NCBI GenBank assembly: GCA_017849435.1
Contig: JAFIGY010000002.1
Span: 558,001-622,000, forward strand
Source: Chitinophaga niabensis
Lineage (GTDB): Bacteria; Bacteroidota; Bacteroidia; Chitinophagales; Chitinophagaceae
Length of the DNA stretch: 64,000 nucleotides
Direction of reading: 5' to 3'
The notes under the pieces are model-generated. The model was not told the DNA's origin. It worked only from the letters and a program-made list of their open reading frames with translations, and did no database searches. Positions 35,630-45,124 of the stretch are shown one piece after another (position 1 is the stretch's first letter; the number at the start of each line of letters is the position of its first letter). Made by a program: the position numbers and the translations under genes.

Positions 35630-37990
35630 ATGATCCGAAATTACATCAAGATCGCCTGGAGGAACCTTTGGAATAACAAAGTGTTCGGGATCATCAACAT
35701 TTCCGGGCTCACATTTGCACTTACCTGTTGTATGTTCATTCTGCTGTGGGTCGCGAATGAGTGGAACGTCAACCGTTTTCATGAAAAGCTGCCGAACATC
35801 TACCAGGTATATGAAAACCAGTATTATTCGAATAATTTCATACTAACGGTATCGGCTACACCGGGCCCACTGGCGGATCAGTTGAAAGTAGAGATCCCCG
35901 GCATAAAAAAGGCCGCACAGGTAGGCTGGCAGACGGAGAAACTGATGAGCACCGGGGACAAGGGCTATAAATTCAAAGGCCTGTATGCCAACAACGATAT
36001 TTTCCAGTTGTTCACCTTCCCGTTTATTGAAGGAGATCCGAACAAGGCACTGCTGGGCCCGAATGATATTGTGTTGACGGAAAAGGCTGCCCATACGCTG
36101 TTTGGCGATGGGAAAGCGATGGGGAATATGGTGCGGCTGGAAGGCAGGGAAGATTATATGGTAGCCGGTGTGATGAAAGATCTTCCCCGGAATTCCACCT
36201 ATAAATTTGACTGGCTGCTGCCCTTTGAACGACTGACACAGGAGAATCCCTGGCTGAAAGAATGGGGCAACAACGCTCCACGCACCTTTGTGCTGGTGGA
36301 CCCGCAGGCGGATATGAATAAAGTGAATGCCAAAGTGAAAGGCATCATACAGCGGAATAAGAAAGAATCCAATACCGATGTATTCCTCTATCCTTATAAA
36401 GACACCTATCTGTTTGGCCATTTTCAGAATGGCAAAGCCGCCGGTGGCCGCATCGAATACGTACGTCTTTTCATTATCATCGCTGTTTTCGTGCTGTTGA
36501 TCGCCTGTATCAATTTCATGAACCTTTCCACTGCCCGCGCTATTCAGCGCAGCAAGGAAGTAGGCGTTCGTAAAAGCATCGGTGCGGGTAAGGGATCCCT
36601 TGTTTCGCAGTTCCTCGGCGAATCCTTTATCATGGTGCTGATCGCTTCTGTCTTCTCGTTATTGCTGGTGTGGCTCCTGCTGCCTTCTTTCGAGAATATG
36701 GTGAACATTACGATCACCGTGCCGCTTTTCACCTGGTATAACATGCTGGCGTTGCTGTCACTGGCTGTTTTCACCGGTTTCATGGCAGGCAGCTATCCCG
36801 CGTTCTATTTATCATCATTGAATCCCGTTGCCACGCTGAAAGGCGGTATGTTGCGACTGCGCTCCAGCGCTATCTGGCTGCGGAAAGGGCTTGTGGTTTT
36901 CCAGTTCGTAATCTCCACTGTATTGATCGTAGGAGCCATCCTGGTGTACCAGCAGATCAGCTTCATCAAGAACCGTAACCTGGGATTGAATAAAGATCAG
37001 GTGGTATGGCTCCGGAATGAAGGATCGATCAGTAAGGATATTCAGCCTTTCCGCAGCACATTGGCGGGAATGCCTGGCATTGTGGCCGTGTCGGATGCAG
37101 ATCAGCTGCCGATAGCGATAGGGAATAACTTCTCCGGGGTGGACTGGCCGGGGAAAAATCCCAAGGATGATATTCTCTTTGACAATCTGCATTCCGGGTA
37201 CGACCTTCAAAAGGTGATGCAACTGGAGATGATAGAAGGGCGTACGTTCTCCAGGGATTTTCCTTCAGACTCCGATGGTGTGGTGATCAATGAAACTGCA
37301 GCAAAAGTGATGAGCCTGAAAAGTCCGTATGTAGGGCAGATACTGACCATTAACAATAAAAAGAATCCCATCATCGGTGTTACGAAGGATTTCGCCAGCA
37401 ACCATCTGCAGACTAAAGTAGGACCGATGGTGATTCGCTACCGCAACACGGATAATGGCTACATCCTTATACGAGTGAAGCCTGATGAAATGGAAACCGG
37501 CATTGCCAGCATCGGAAAGGCTTTCAAGCAATTCAACCCGGAATATCCGTTTGAAGCACATTTCCTGGATACGGACTTCGCCGAAATGTACCGCAGTGAA
37601 CAGGTGATCGGCCGCTTATCCGCCGCCTTTACCGTACTCGCCATCATCATCGCCTGCCTTGGCCTTTTCGGGCTGGCTACTTTCACGGCACAACAGCGTA
37701 CCAAGGAAATAGGGATCCGCAAGGTGTTGGGAGCGAGCGTTATGCAGATACTGACTTTGCTCAGCAAGGAGTTCCTTCGTCTCGTGCTCGTTGCTATTGC
37801 CATTGCATTGCCACTGGCGGCATATTTCATGAATGGCTGGCTGAACAAGTTCGCGTATCATGTGGAAGTGCAATGGTGGATATATTTTGCCACCGGTCTG
37901 TTGGCTCTTATACTGGCGATGTTGACAGTCAGCTATCAATCCGTGAGAACTGCCCGCATGAACCCGATCAAATCTTTGAGGACAGAATAA
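35630..37990 (+). CDS. FtsX/MacB-type ABC permease 5 of 7
   Basis: 786 residues. Coupling motifs: R-S-K-E-V-G-V-R-K-S-I-G-A-G and R-T-K-E-I-G-I-R-K-V-L-G-A-S. It ends N-P-I-K-S-L-R-T-E. The first periplasmic domain is rich in Asn, Tyr and Lys (W-N-V-N-R-F-H-E, N-Q-Y-Y-S-N-N), unlike the other copies. Tightly packed: 7 bp after permease 4 and 13 bp before permease 6. Confidence 0.92.
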   Translation: MIRNYIKIAWRNLWNNKVFGIINISGLTFALTCCMFILLWVANEWNVNRFHEKLPNIYQVYENQYYSNNFILTVSATPGPLADQLKVEIPGIKKAAQVGWQTEKLMSTGDKGYKFKGLYANNDIFQLFTFPFIEGDPNKALLGPNDIVLTEKAAHTLFGDGKAMGNMVRLEGREDYMVAGVMKDLPRNSTYKFDWLLPFERLTQENPWLKEWGNNAPRTFVLVDPQADMNKVNAKVKGIIQRNKKESNTDVFLYPYKDTYLFGHFQNGKAAGGRIEYVRLFIIIAVFVLLIACINFMNLSTARAIQRSKEVGVRKSIGAGKGSLVSQFLGESFIMVLIASVFSLLLVWLLLPSFENMVNITITVPLFTWYNMLALLSLAVFTGFMAGSYPAFYLSSLNPVATLKGGMLRLRSSAIWLRKGLVVFQFVISTVLIVGAILVYQQISFIKNRNLGLNKDQVVWLRNEGSISKDIQPFRSTLAGMPGIVAVSDADQLPIAIGNNFSGVDWPGKNPKDDILFDNLHSGYDLQKVMQLEMIEGRTFSRDFPSDSDGVVINETAAKVMSLKSPYVGQILTINNKKNPIIGVTKDFASNHLQTKVGPMVIRYRNTDNGYILIRVKPDEMETGIASIGKAFKQFNPEYPFEAHFLDTDFAEMYRSEQVIGRLSAAFTVLAIIIACLGLFGLATFTAQQRTKEIGIRKVLGASVMQILTLLSKEFLRLVLVAIAIALPLAAYFMNGWLNKFAYHVEVQWWIYFATGLLALILAMLTVSYQSVRTARMNPIKSLRTE

Positions 37991-38003
37991 AAAAGAGGAT
38001 GCC

Positions 38004-40400
38004 ATGCTAAAGAACTATTTCAAGATCGCATTCCGGAACCTGTGGAAAAACAGGACCATCTCAACGATCAATGTACTGGGGCTCAGTGTGGGGATCAGTG
38101 CAGCGCTTGTGATATGGATGATCGTGTATTATGATATTTCGTTCGATAAATTCCATCCCAACCGGGATCGTATTTACCGCGCTGTTTCCGATCTCAACTT
38201 CGGCAGTACGGTGATCAACACCTCCGGGGTGCCTATGCCACTGGCGGATGCCATGCGTCATGAAGTAGCGGGGGTGCAGGCACTGGCCCATATTTTTGAT
38301 CACGATATGGATGTAAAAGCGGAAGGACACGAGCAAAAGTTCAGGCATCAGAAAAACATCCTCTTTGCAGATGATCAGTATTTTGTGGTGTATCCCTATA
38401 AATGGCTGTACGGATCACCTGCAGCGCTCACAAAAGCTTACCAGACCGTATTGACGGAATCCCGTGCGGAACAATATTTCCCGGGCATGAAGCCGGCTGA
38501 TGTAGTTGGCCGTACGCTGATGTACAATGATTCCATACAGGTGACGGTTGCCGGCATCGTGGAGGCATTCAAAGAAAGATCGGACCTTCAGGCCCAGGAG
38601 TTTGTTTCCTTCTCCACCATTCCGGCCGTGGCCGACCTGAAAGAAGTCACCGCCTGGGGGCGCTGGAACAGTACCAACTCTTCCTGTAACCTGCATATGC
38701 TGCTCAAGCCGGGCGTTTCCCCGGATCAGATAGAGCGGCAATTATTGAATATCCGGAAAAAATATCTCGATAAAGACAACAAGAATCTCTATCACCTGCA
38801 GCCCCTGAACGATTTCCATTTCAACAGCAAATTCGATCTGTTCGATCAACGGCAGGCGAGCTGGAGCACGATATACGGACTTAGTACGCTGGTGATTTTC
38901 CTCCTGCTGCTGGGTTGCATCAACTTCATCAACATACAAACTGCACAGGCGGGAGAACGCGCAAGAGAGATCGGGATACGAAAAGCCATGGGAAGCAGTC
39001 GTGGTAAACTCATCTGGCAGTTCCTGGGCGAAAGTCTCGTGCTGACCTTCTTTGCGGCGATCCTTTCCTTACTGATGGTACCACTGATCCTGCGGTTGTT
39101 CGACCATTTCATTCCCGATGGTGTAACCTTGCAGCTGCTGAAAGAATGGCAGGTATTCCTTTTCATTCCTGCGCTGATCATCATAGTAAGTGTGCTTTCC
39201 GGTCTTTATCCCGCTTTTGTGCTCGCCCGTTTCCAGCCGGTTAAAGTGTTGCGGAACAACCTGCATGGTGTAAAAGGAAAGGCCCGTCTCCGCCAGGTGC
39301 TGACAGTATCGCAGTTTGCGGTGGCGCTGGTATTGATTATGGCTACAGTGATCGTCAGCCGGCAAACGCAGTATGCGTACAGAAAGAATCTCGGCTTTAG
39401 TATTGATTCACGGCTTTACGTTATGTCGCCTCCGGGAGTTAAGGACCTGGCGCCTCTGAAGAGCAGCTGGATGAATGTACCGGAGATAGAGCACTTGTCC
39501 CTCTCTTACAGGACCCCCTCCAGCAACGGTACCGTTTCTTCCCATTTCGGTCTCGAAGGCGAAGATCCCAATTCAAATGATCTTACAGAAGTGAAATACA
39601 TTGATACCGCCTATCTTCCCCTATACAACCTTCATTTACTGGCCGGCCGCAACATTCTGCCCTCGGACACCGCCCGGGAGCTGATCATCAACGAGGCATT
39701 CGTTCACAAGGCAGGATTCAAAACACCTGCAGCGGCTATTGGCAGGACGTTGAGATATAATGATGTGAAAATGCCGATAGTAGGAGTGGTGGCAGATTTT
39801 CATTCCAAATCCCTGCGGGAAACTATCAAACCGATCGTACTCACGAGCAGTCCGGTCGGCAAACGCGGACTGCATGTGGCGTTTAAGAAAAATGTTGACG
39901 TGCCGCATGCGCTGGATAAAATGAAAACTTCCTGGGAAAAGCTCTTCCCGAATGATCCGTTCGATTACAAATTCGTGGATAAGACCGTTGCCGGCTTCTA
40001 TGAGAAAGAGGCGCAACTGATCAAATTATTGTCCTGGGCCACCGGTGTCGCTGTTTTCATCAGCTGCCTCGGCCTGTTGGGACTGGCCATCTACGCCACC
40101 CGTCAGCGCACCCGGGAGATAGGGATCCGGAAAGTGCTCGGCGCGAGCCTGATGAGCATCATGGGACTTTTTTCGAAAGATATTATAAAACTGGTGATCA
40201 TTGCTATCTGCATCGCTACCCCTGTTGTCTGGATCGTGATGCACAACTGGCTGAATGATTTCGCTTACCGCATCAGCATGCCTGTATGGGTGTTCCCGGT
40301 ATGCGGACTGCTGGCGATTTTGCTGGCCGTATGTACGGTGAGTGCGCAATCTCTGAAAGCCGCGATGGTCAATCCCGTGAAATCATTGAAGTCGGAATAA
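38004..40400 (+). CDS. FtsX/MacB-type ABC permease 6 of 7
   Basis: 798 residues. Coupling motifs: R-A-R-E-I-G-I-R-K-A-M-G-S-S and R-T-R-E-I-G-I-R-K-V-L-G-A-S; the second has Arg where the others have Lys. It ends N-P-V-K-S-L-K-S-E. The membrane segment before the first coupling motif reads L-L-L-G-C-I-N-F-I-N-I-Q-T-A, departing from the common I-A-C-I-N-F-M-N-L. An A-G-A-rich spacer (A-G-E-R-A-R-E) precedes the motif. 12 bp before permease 7. Confidence 0.92.
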   Translation: MLKNYFKIAFRNLWKNRTISTINVLGLSVGISAALVIWMIVYYDISFDKFHPNRDRIYRAVSDLNFGSTVINTSGVPMPLADAMRHEVAGVQALAHIFDHDMDVKAEGHEQKFRHQKNILFADDQYFVVYPYKWLYGSPAALTKAYQTVLTESRAEQYFPGMKPADVVGRTLMYNDSIQVTVAGIVEAFKERSDLQAQEFVSFSTIPAVADLKEVTAWGRWNSTNSSCNLHMLLKPGVSPDQIERQLLNIRKKYLDKDNKNLYHLQPLNDFHFNSKFDLFDQRQASWSTIYGLSTLVIFLLLLGCINFINIQTAQAGERAREIGIRKAMGSSRGKLIWQFLGESLVLTFFAAILSLLMVPLILRLFDHFIPDGVTLQLLKEWQVFLFIPALIIIVSVLSGLYPAFVLARFQPVKVLRNNLHGVKGKARLRQVLTVSQFAVALVLIMATVIVSRQTQYAYRKNLGFSIDSRLYVMSPPGVKDLAPLKSSWMNVPEIEHLSLSYRTPSSNGTVSSHFGLEGEDPNSNDLTEVKYIDTAYLPLYNLHLLAGRNILPSDTARELIINEAFVHKAGFKTPAAAIGRTLRYNDVKMPIVGVVADFHSKSLRETIKPIVLTSSPVGKRGLHVAFKKNVDVPHALDKMKTSWEKLFPNDPFDYKFVDKTVAGFYEKEAQLIKLLSWATGVAVFISCLGLLGLAIYATRQRTREIGIRKVLGASLMSIMGLFSKDIIKLVIIAICIATPVVWIVMHNWLNDFAYRISMPVWVFPVCGLLAILLAVCTVSAQSLKAAMVNPVKSLKSE

Positions 40401-40412
40401 AATTTTTGCAGC

Positions 40413-42821
40413 ATGTTCAGGAACTACATCAAAATAGCATGGCGGAATATCTGGAAGTCCCGGAAACTCTCCGTTATCAACATCACAGGTCTGGCTATCG
40501 CCATTGCCGTATCGCTGTTGCTTTGCCTGACTGTATACTGGGAGAAGAGTTACGACGGGTTTCACAAGAACGGGAAAGATATTTACCAGGTTTACCTGGA
40601 TGAATACCAGCCACAGAAAACGCGTACCCGTTCCAACCTGCCGCTGCCCACAGGTCCTGCCATACAGGCGGAGATCCCGGGGGTGAAGGCGATGACCCGG
40701 TTGCGCACAGGCGGTGCGGCGATGCGGGTAAATGATATCACGCAGGATGCCAGCGTTCGTTTCGTAGATAGCGCTTTCCTCCAAATGTTCACATTCCCCG
40801 CGATCAACGGAATGCCAGTATTGGGGCTGAACAATGTGATCCTCACGCGGAAAACGGCGCAGAAGTTTTTTAAGGAAGAAGATCCGGTGGGGAAAACGAT
40901 CCACATGAAGGACGGAGAAATCTGGAAGCCCTTTACCATCACCGCCGTACTGGAAGATGTGCCCGGCAATTCCAGCCTGCGTTTCGACCTGCTGGCCAGA
41001 ACAGAAGCGCAACCGCGGTATGAGCAGATCCGGGACGACTGGAACAGCTCCAGCATACAAACTTTTGTGCAATTAACGCCCGGTACGGCTGTAGAGGATG
41101 TGGAGAAGCGGGGAAAAGCTTTTTTGGAAAAACATTTTGACGGGGATGTAAAGCAGTTGAAGGTAGAGGGGGCGAAACCGGATAAATTCGGCGGCGTGAT
41201 GCATCTTGGATGCATTCCCATGAAAGAAGTGCATTTCAGCGAGATCAGCTCGCTGGGAAAAGTAAAGCACTCCATGTTATACCTGATGTTGTTTGTGGCC
41301 GGGTTCCTGCTGTTCATTGCCAGTATCAATTTCGTGAACCTTACAATGGCAAAGGCCTTCACGCGTGCGAGAGAAGTGGGCATGCGCAAAGTGCTGGGGG
41401 CGGCTAAATCGCAACTGACACTGCAGCTATGTGGAGAGGCATTTATATTATTCCTCTTTGCTTTGATACTGGGGCTTACACTCGCTTATTTCATCCTGCC
41501 GCAATACAATGCGATGCTCAGCTACAAGCTGAATTTCGCCCTGATGGGGAAACCTGAAGTGATCATCGGCACGTTGCTGGCCTTTTTGCTGATATCCCTG
41601 CTGGCCGGTGGATACCCGGCATTATTGCTGGCGCGCTCCCGAACGTTGCAGATATTGAAAGGGAAGGTCAGCACGGGGAAGCGTAACTATCTCCGTAATT
41701 CCCTCATCGTAGTGCAATTCACTTTTTCCTGCCTGCTCATTGGCTGCACGCTGGTAGCCTGGCAGCAAATGAACTACCTGCGCAGCAAACCGCTCGGGTA
41801 TAATACACACGAAGTGATCAGCATACCGGTTGGCACGGAAGTGAACGGACACCTGCTCCTGGAGCGTATGCGCACACAACTGGCGCAGCAGCCGGATATC
41901 GTGAGCGTTTCCGGCGCCGGCAACAATTTTGGATTGGGGAAAGACAGGAGCAGCTCTACCTCCATGATGATCTTCAAGCACGATCAGAAGCAGATGTCCA
42001 CCCACTGGCTCGGTATCGAATTCGGCTACCTGAAAACGATGGACCTGCAACTGATCGCAGGGCGTGACCTGGATAAAACGCTGGCGGGCGATTCCAACGC
42101 CATTGTCATCAATGAAGAGATGGCGCGGCAGCTGGCAGTGAAAGATATCATAGGGTACAGGATGCGGTTTGATGAAGACGGACCACAGTACCAGGTAGTA
42201 GGGGTGGTGCGAAATTTCCACTTTAAATCCCTCCACCGCCCGATCGAACCGGTAACGATGTATCTCAACCCGCAGGCCGGACCGCCGGATTACCTCTTTG
42301 TGAGAACAGCGCCGGGAGACCTCCGTGCTGCGATGCAGGCCGTGGAGAAGGCGTGGAAGAGCGCCGCGCCGGGGGCGCCGTTCCTCGGTTCCTTTGTGGA
42401 TGAGAACACGGAAAGATTATATGAAAACGATAGAAGTCTTTCACAGATATTTGTAAGCGGAGCCGCGCTCACCATAATTATCTCCTGTATGGGACTTTTT
42501 GCCATTGCCATGCTCGCCATCGGGCAGCGCACCAAAGAGATCGGCATCCGGAAAGTACTGGGTGCAAGCGTGGTGAACATCACCGCACTGATCTCCCGCG
42601 ATTTCCTGCAGCTCGTGGGGCTGGCCATCCTGATCGCTTCCCCGCTTGCCTGGTGGATGATGCATCGCTGGTTGCAGGATTTTGCGTATCATGTGCACAT
42701 CAGCTGGTGGGTATTTGCCATCGCGGGCCTGCTGGCCATTATGGTGGCGGCCTGCACGATCAGTTTTCAAAGCGTCCGCGCAGCCCTGATGAACCCGGTA
42801 AAATCTTTACGAACAGAATAA
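40413..42821 (+). CDS. FtsX/MacB-type ABC permease 7 of 7
   Basis: 802 residues. Coupling motifs: R-A-R-E-V-G-M-R-K-V-L-G-A-A and R-T-K-E-I-G-I-R-K-V-L-G-A-S. It ends N-P-V-K-S-L-R-T-E. Its first half is the most divergent: I-A-S-I-N-F-V-N-L-T-M replaces the usual I-A-C-I-N-F-M-N-L-A-T, and the motif after the coupling helix is L-C-G-E-A rather than F-x-x-E-S. It is directly followed (16 bp) by ATPase 2, its most likely partner by position. Confidence 0.92.
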   Translation: MFRNYIKIAWRNIWKSRKLSVINITGLAIAIAVSLLLCLTVYWEKSYDGFHKNGKDIYQVYLDEYQPQKTRTRSNLPLPTGPAIQAEIPGVKAMTRLRTGGAAMRVNDITQDASVRFVDSAFLQMFTFPAINGMPVLGLNNVILTRKTAQKFFKEEDPVGKTIHMKDGEIWKPFTITAVLEDVPGNSSLRFDLLARTEAQPRYEQIRDDWNSSSIQTFVQLTPGTAVEDVEKRGKAFLEKHFDGDVKQLKVEGAKPDKFGGVMHLGCIPMKEVHFSEISSLGKVKHSMLYLMLFVAGFLLFIASINFVNLTMAKAFTRAREVGMRKVLGAAKSQLTLQLCGEAFILFLFALILGLTLAYFILPQYNAMLSYKLNFALMGKPEVIIGTLLAFLLISLLAGGYPALLLARSRTLQILKGKVSTGKRNYLRNSLIVVQFTFSCLLIGCTLVAWQQMNYLRSKPLGYNTHEVISIPVGTEVNGHLLLERMRTQLAQQPDIVSVSGAGNNFGLGKDRSSSTSMMIFKHDQKQMSTHWLGIEFGYLKTMDLQLIAGRDLDKTLAGDSNAIVINEEMARQLAVKDIIGYRMRFDEDGPQYQVVGVVRNFHFKSLHRPIEPVTMYLNPQAGPPDYLFVRTAPGDLRAAMQAVEKAWKSAAPGAPFLGSFVDENTERLYENDRSLSQIFVSGAALTIIISCMGLFAIAMLAIGQRTKEIGIRKVLGASVVNITALISRDFLQLVGLAILIASPLAWWMMHRWLQDFAYHVHISWWVFAIAGLLAIMVAACTISFQSVRAALMNPVKSLRTE

Positions 42822-42837
42822 AATATTAATCAAGATC

Positions 42838-43500
42838 ATGATCCAGTTACGCAACATCACAAAACATTACCCGGTCGGGTTTGGAAAACATGAAATTTTA
42901 AGGGATGTGAACCTGGTGATCCATCAGGGAGAATTTGTGTCTATCATGGGCCCTTCCGGATCGGGGAAGTCTACCCTGTTGCACATCCTTGGATTACTGG
43001 AGGAACCTTCAGATGGGGAATATCTCTTTCAGGGTGAACTGGTGCACAAAATGAGCGACAAGAAACGCACACAGCTGCACCGCGGAGCGATCGGTTTCGT
43101 ATTCCAGGCATATCATCTGATAGACGAACTGACCGTGTATGAGAACATTGAAACCCCCTTACTCTATAAAAACATGCCATCCGCCGAACGTAAGAGTCGC
43201 GTTGCGGATATCCTTGACCGTTTTAATATCGTAGCCAAGAAAGACCTGTTCCCCAACCAGCTTTCCGGTGGACAGCAGCAGCTGGTGGGCATCGCGCGCG
43301 CCATTGTTGCGCAACCCACGGTGATCTTCGCGGACGAGCCTACCGGTAACCTGCACTCAGATCAGGCCCGCGAGATCATGGAACTGTTCAAGCAATTGAA
43401 CCAGAAAGACGGTATCACCATCGTACAGGTCACCCATTCGGAAGTGAACGCCGGCTATGGCAACAAGGTTATCCAGATCATGGACGGCAAAGTGTACTGA
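42838..43500 (+). CDS. ABC transporter ATPase 2, with altered signature and D-loop
   Basis: 220 residues. Walker [11 protein letters not shown]-loop V-F-Q-A-Y-H-L-I, Walker [10 protein letters not shown] and H-loop V-T-H-S are intact. The signature reads [14 protein letters not shown] (Leu and Gly replace the common Arg and Ala) and the D-loop is N-L-H-S instead of N-L-D-S; ATPase 1 has the canonical forms. Both changes fall at the dimer interface, so it may have altered activity or prefer a mixed dimer with ATPase 1. Last gene of the tightly packed run; a 147-bp gap follows. Confidence 0.92.
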   Translation: MIQLRNITKHYPVGFGKHEILRDVNLVIHQGEFVSIMGPSGSGKSTLLHILGLLEEPSDGEYLFQGELVHKMSDKKRTQLHRGAIGFVFQAYHLIDELTVYENIETPLLYKNMPSAERKSRVADILDRFNIVAKKDLFPNQLSGGQQQLVGIARAIVAQPTVIFADEPTGNLHSDQAREIMELFKQLNQKDGITIVQVTHSEVNAGYGNKVIQIMDGKVY

Positions 43501-43557
43501 TCAAAATACATTTTCCGCTATTTAAAAACTCATCATATGATGTTTTGCCTTAAATTC

Positions 43558-43576
43558 GTGTGGCCCACTGCCACAC
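43558..43576. repeat. Inverted repeat between ATPase 2 and the TolC gene
   Basis: GTGTGGC-CCACT-GCCACAC is a perfect 7-bp inverted repeat with a 5-nt loop, placed 57 bp after the ATPase 2 stop and 71 bp before the tolC-like start. It lacks a T-tract, so it could be a weak terminator, attenuator or operator. Confidence 0.45.
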
Positions 43577-43632
43577 CTACTAAAAATTTGCCATCTATCA
43601 AGAATGAGAGAATGGTGTCATTTCAATTAATA

Positions 43633-43640
43633 TATTTTTG
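43633..43640 (+). promoter_or_regulatory. -7 promoter box for the TolC-type gene
   Basis: TATTTTTG matches TAnnTTTG, 7 bp before the ATG at 43648. It suggests that tolC and the second fusion protein gene can be expressed independently of the sigma-54 operon, from a leaderless message. Confidence 0.55.
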
Positions 43641-43647
43641 TCAGGCT

Positions 43648-45096
43648 ATGAGAATAAAGTCCCTTGCAATCGTTTCGATAATGGCTTTGCTGCTGTTTGC
43701 GACCCCGCGCCCGGTTTCGGCCCAGGATAACTGGACCTATCAGCGTTGCCTGGACTATGCACTGTCTCATAACCTGACCCTTCAGCAAAGTGTGCTACAG
43801 AAACGAATGTCGGAACTGACCCTCAAGCAGAACCGGATGACCCAGCTGCCCTCGCTCAATGCAGGCGCCAGTACGGGATACCGCTTCGGTCGCTCCATTG
43901 ACCCTACTTCCAACAGTTTCGTTACACAATCTTTATTTAACGCCGGTTTCAGTCTCAATGCCAGCGCAGACCTCTTTGGCTGGTTCACGAAACAGAATAA
44001 TATTGCCGCGTCCAAATACCAGTTGTATGCTAACAATTACCTGCTAGAGAAAGCAAGGAATGATATGGGCGTGAATGTTGCTAATGCATTCCTGCAGATA
44101 CTGCTCACCAGCGAACAGGTAAAAGTAAGCCAGGCACAGGTGAAATTGAGCCAGGCACAGCTGGATAATACCAAAAAACTCGTAGCCGCCGGTTCCGTTC
44201 CGGAAAGCAACCAGGCAGACCTGGAAGCGCAGCTGGCAAGGGACAGCTCTACGCTGGTGACCGCAAAGAACAGCAACGCGAACAGCATCATACAAATGAA
44301 AGCCTTACTGAACCTGGATTTTGCCGTACCCTTCGTAGCAGAACCGCCGCAGAACATTGCCGGCATTCCCGTGCTGAGCCTCGCTGAAACAGGTCCCGAA
44401 ATGGTGTTCACTGCTGCGCTGGCCGCGCAGCCGCAACACAAGGCGGATGAAATGATGGTAAAAGCAGCAGGCCGCACCCTGCAATCAGCCCGCGGCGCCC
44501 TCTATCCCAGTCTGAGCCTCAACGCCGGCGCGGGTACCAACTACGCCAACTCCAACTATGAATTTATCGGTAACCCCGTTCCCAAAACAGATACGCTGGG
44601 CTCTGTAAATGTGGCCGGCACAGACTATGCTGTGGTGAGGAACGGATTCAAATATCCCAACACCCGCCTGGTGCCTTTCAAAGACCAGCTCAGCAACAAC
44701 TTCGGGCAAAACATCGGGCTTAGCCTGAACGTACCGCTCCTCAACGCCTGGAGGCTGCGCGGCAACGTGGAAAAAGCAAAGATGGATATGCAGAACCAGA
44801 AGCTGACAATGGCCGTCAATCAGCAGAAACTCCGCCAGGATGTTTACACCGCTTATTCCGATGCCGTTGGCGCCCAGCAGAAATACTATGCCACCATCTC
44901 CACCGAAAACGCATCCCAGAAGGCGTATGACTTCGCAACCAAACGCTTCAATGTGGGACTGATGAATTCAGTGGAATATATCACAACACAAACAAACCTG
45001 TTCAAAGCACAGATAGACAGAGTATCGGCTTTGTACGACTATATTTTTAAAATCAAATTACTGGAGTTCTATCGCGATCAGCGAATAACGCTATAG
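43648..45096 (+). CDS. TolC family outer membrane efflux protein
   Basis: 482 residues. Signal peptide up to about residue 26 (AIVSIMALLLFATPRPVSAQ). Two OEP repeats with long coiled-coil helices (e.g. K-V-S-Q-A-Q-V-K-L-S-Q-A-Q-L-D-N-T-K-K-L-V) and the beta-barrel strands between them. It forms the trimeric outer-membrane exit duct for the neighbouring fusion proteins. The frame is open to 43537, but the ATG at 43648 directly precedes the signal peptide. 28 bp before the second fusion protein gene. Confidence 0.93.
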   Translation: MRIKSLAIVSIMALLLFATPRPVSAQDNWTYQRCLDYALSHNLTLQQSVLQKRMSELTLKQNRMTQLPSLNAGASTGYRFGRSIDPTSNSFVTQSLFNAGFSLNASADLFGWFTKQNNIAASKYQLYANNYLLEKARNDMGVNVANAFLQILLTSEQVKVSQAQVKLSQAQLDNTKKLVAAGSVPESNQADLEAQLARDSSTLVTAKNSNANSIIQMKALLNLDFAVPFVAEPPQNIAGIPVLSLAETGPEMVFTAALAAQPQHKADEMMVKAAGRTLQSARGALYPSLSLNAGAGTNYANSNYEFIGNPVPKTDTLGSVNVAGTDYAVVRNGFKYPNTRLVPFKDQLSNNFGQNIGLSLNVPLLNAWRLRGNVEKAKMDMQNQKLTMAVNQQKLRQDVYTAYSDAVGAQQKYYATISTENASQKAYDFATKRFNVGLMNSVEYITTQTNLFKAQIDRVSALYDYIFKIKLLEFYRDQRITL

Positions 45097-45124
45097 AATC
45101 CGGACACAGCATTAACCGGCGTAT

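Noticed and set aside
25774-42821. Idea that the permease array is a mobile or recently amplified element
   Set aside because: No terminal repeats, integrase or transposase, and synonymous sites differ widely between copies.
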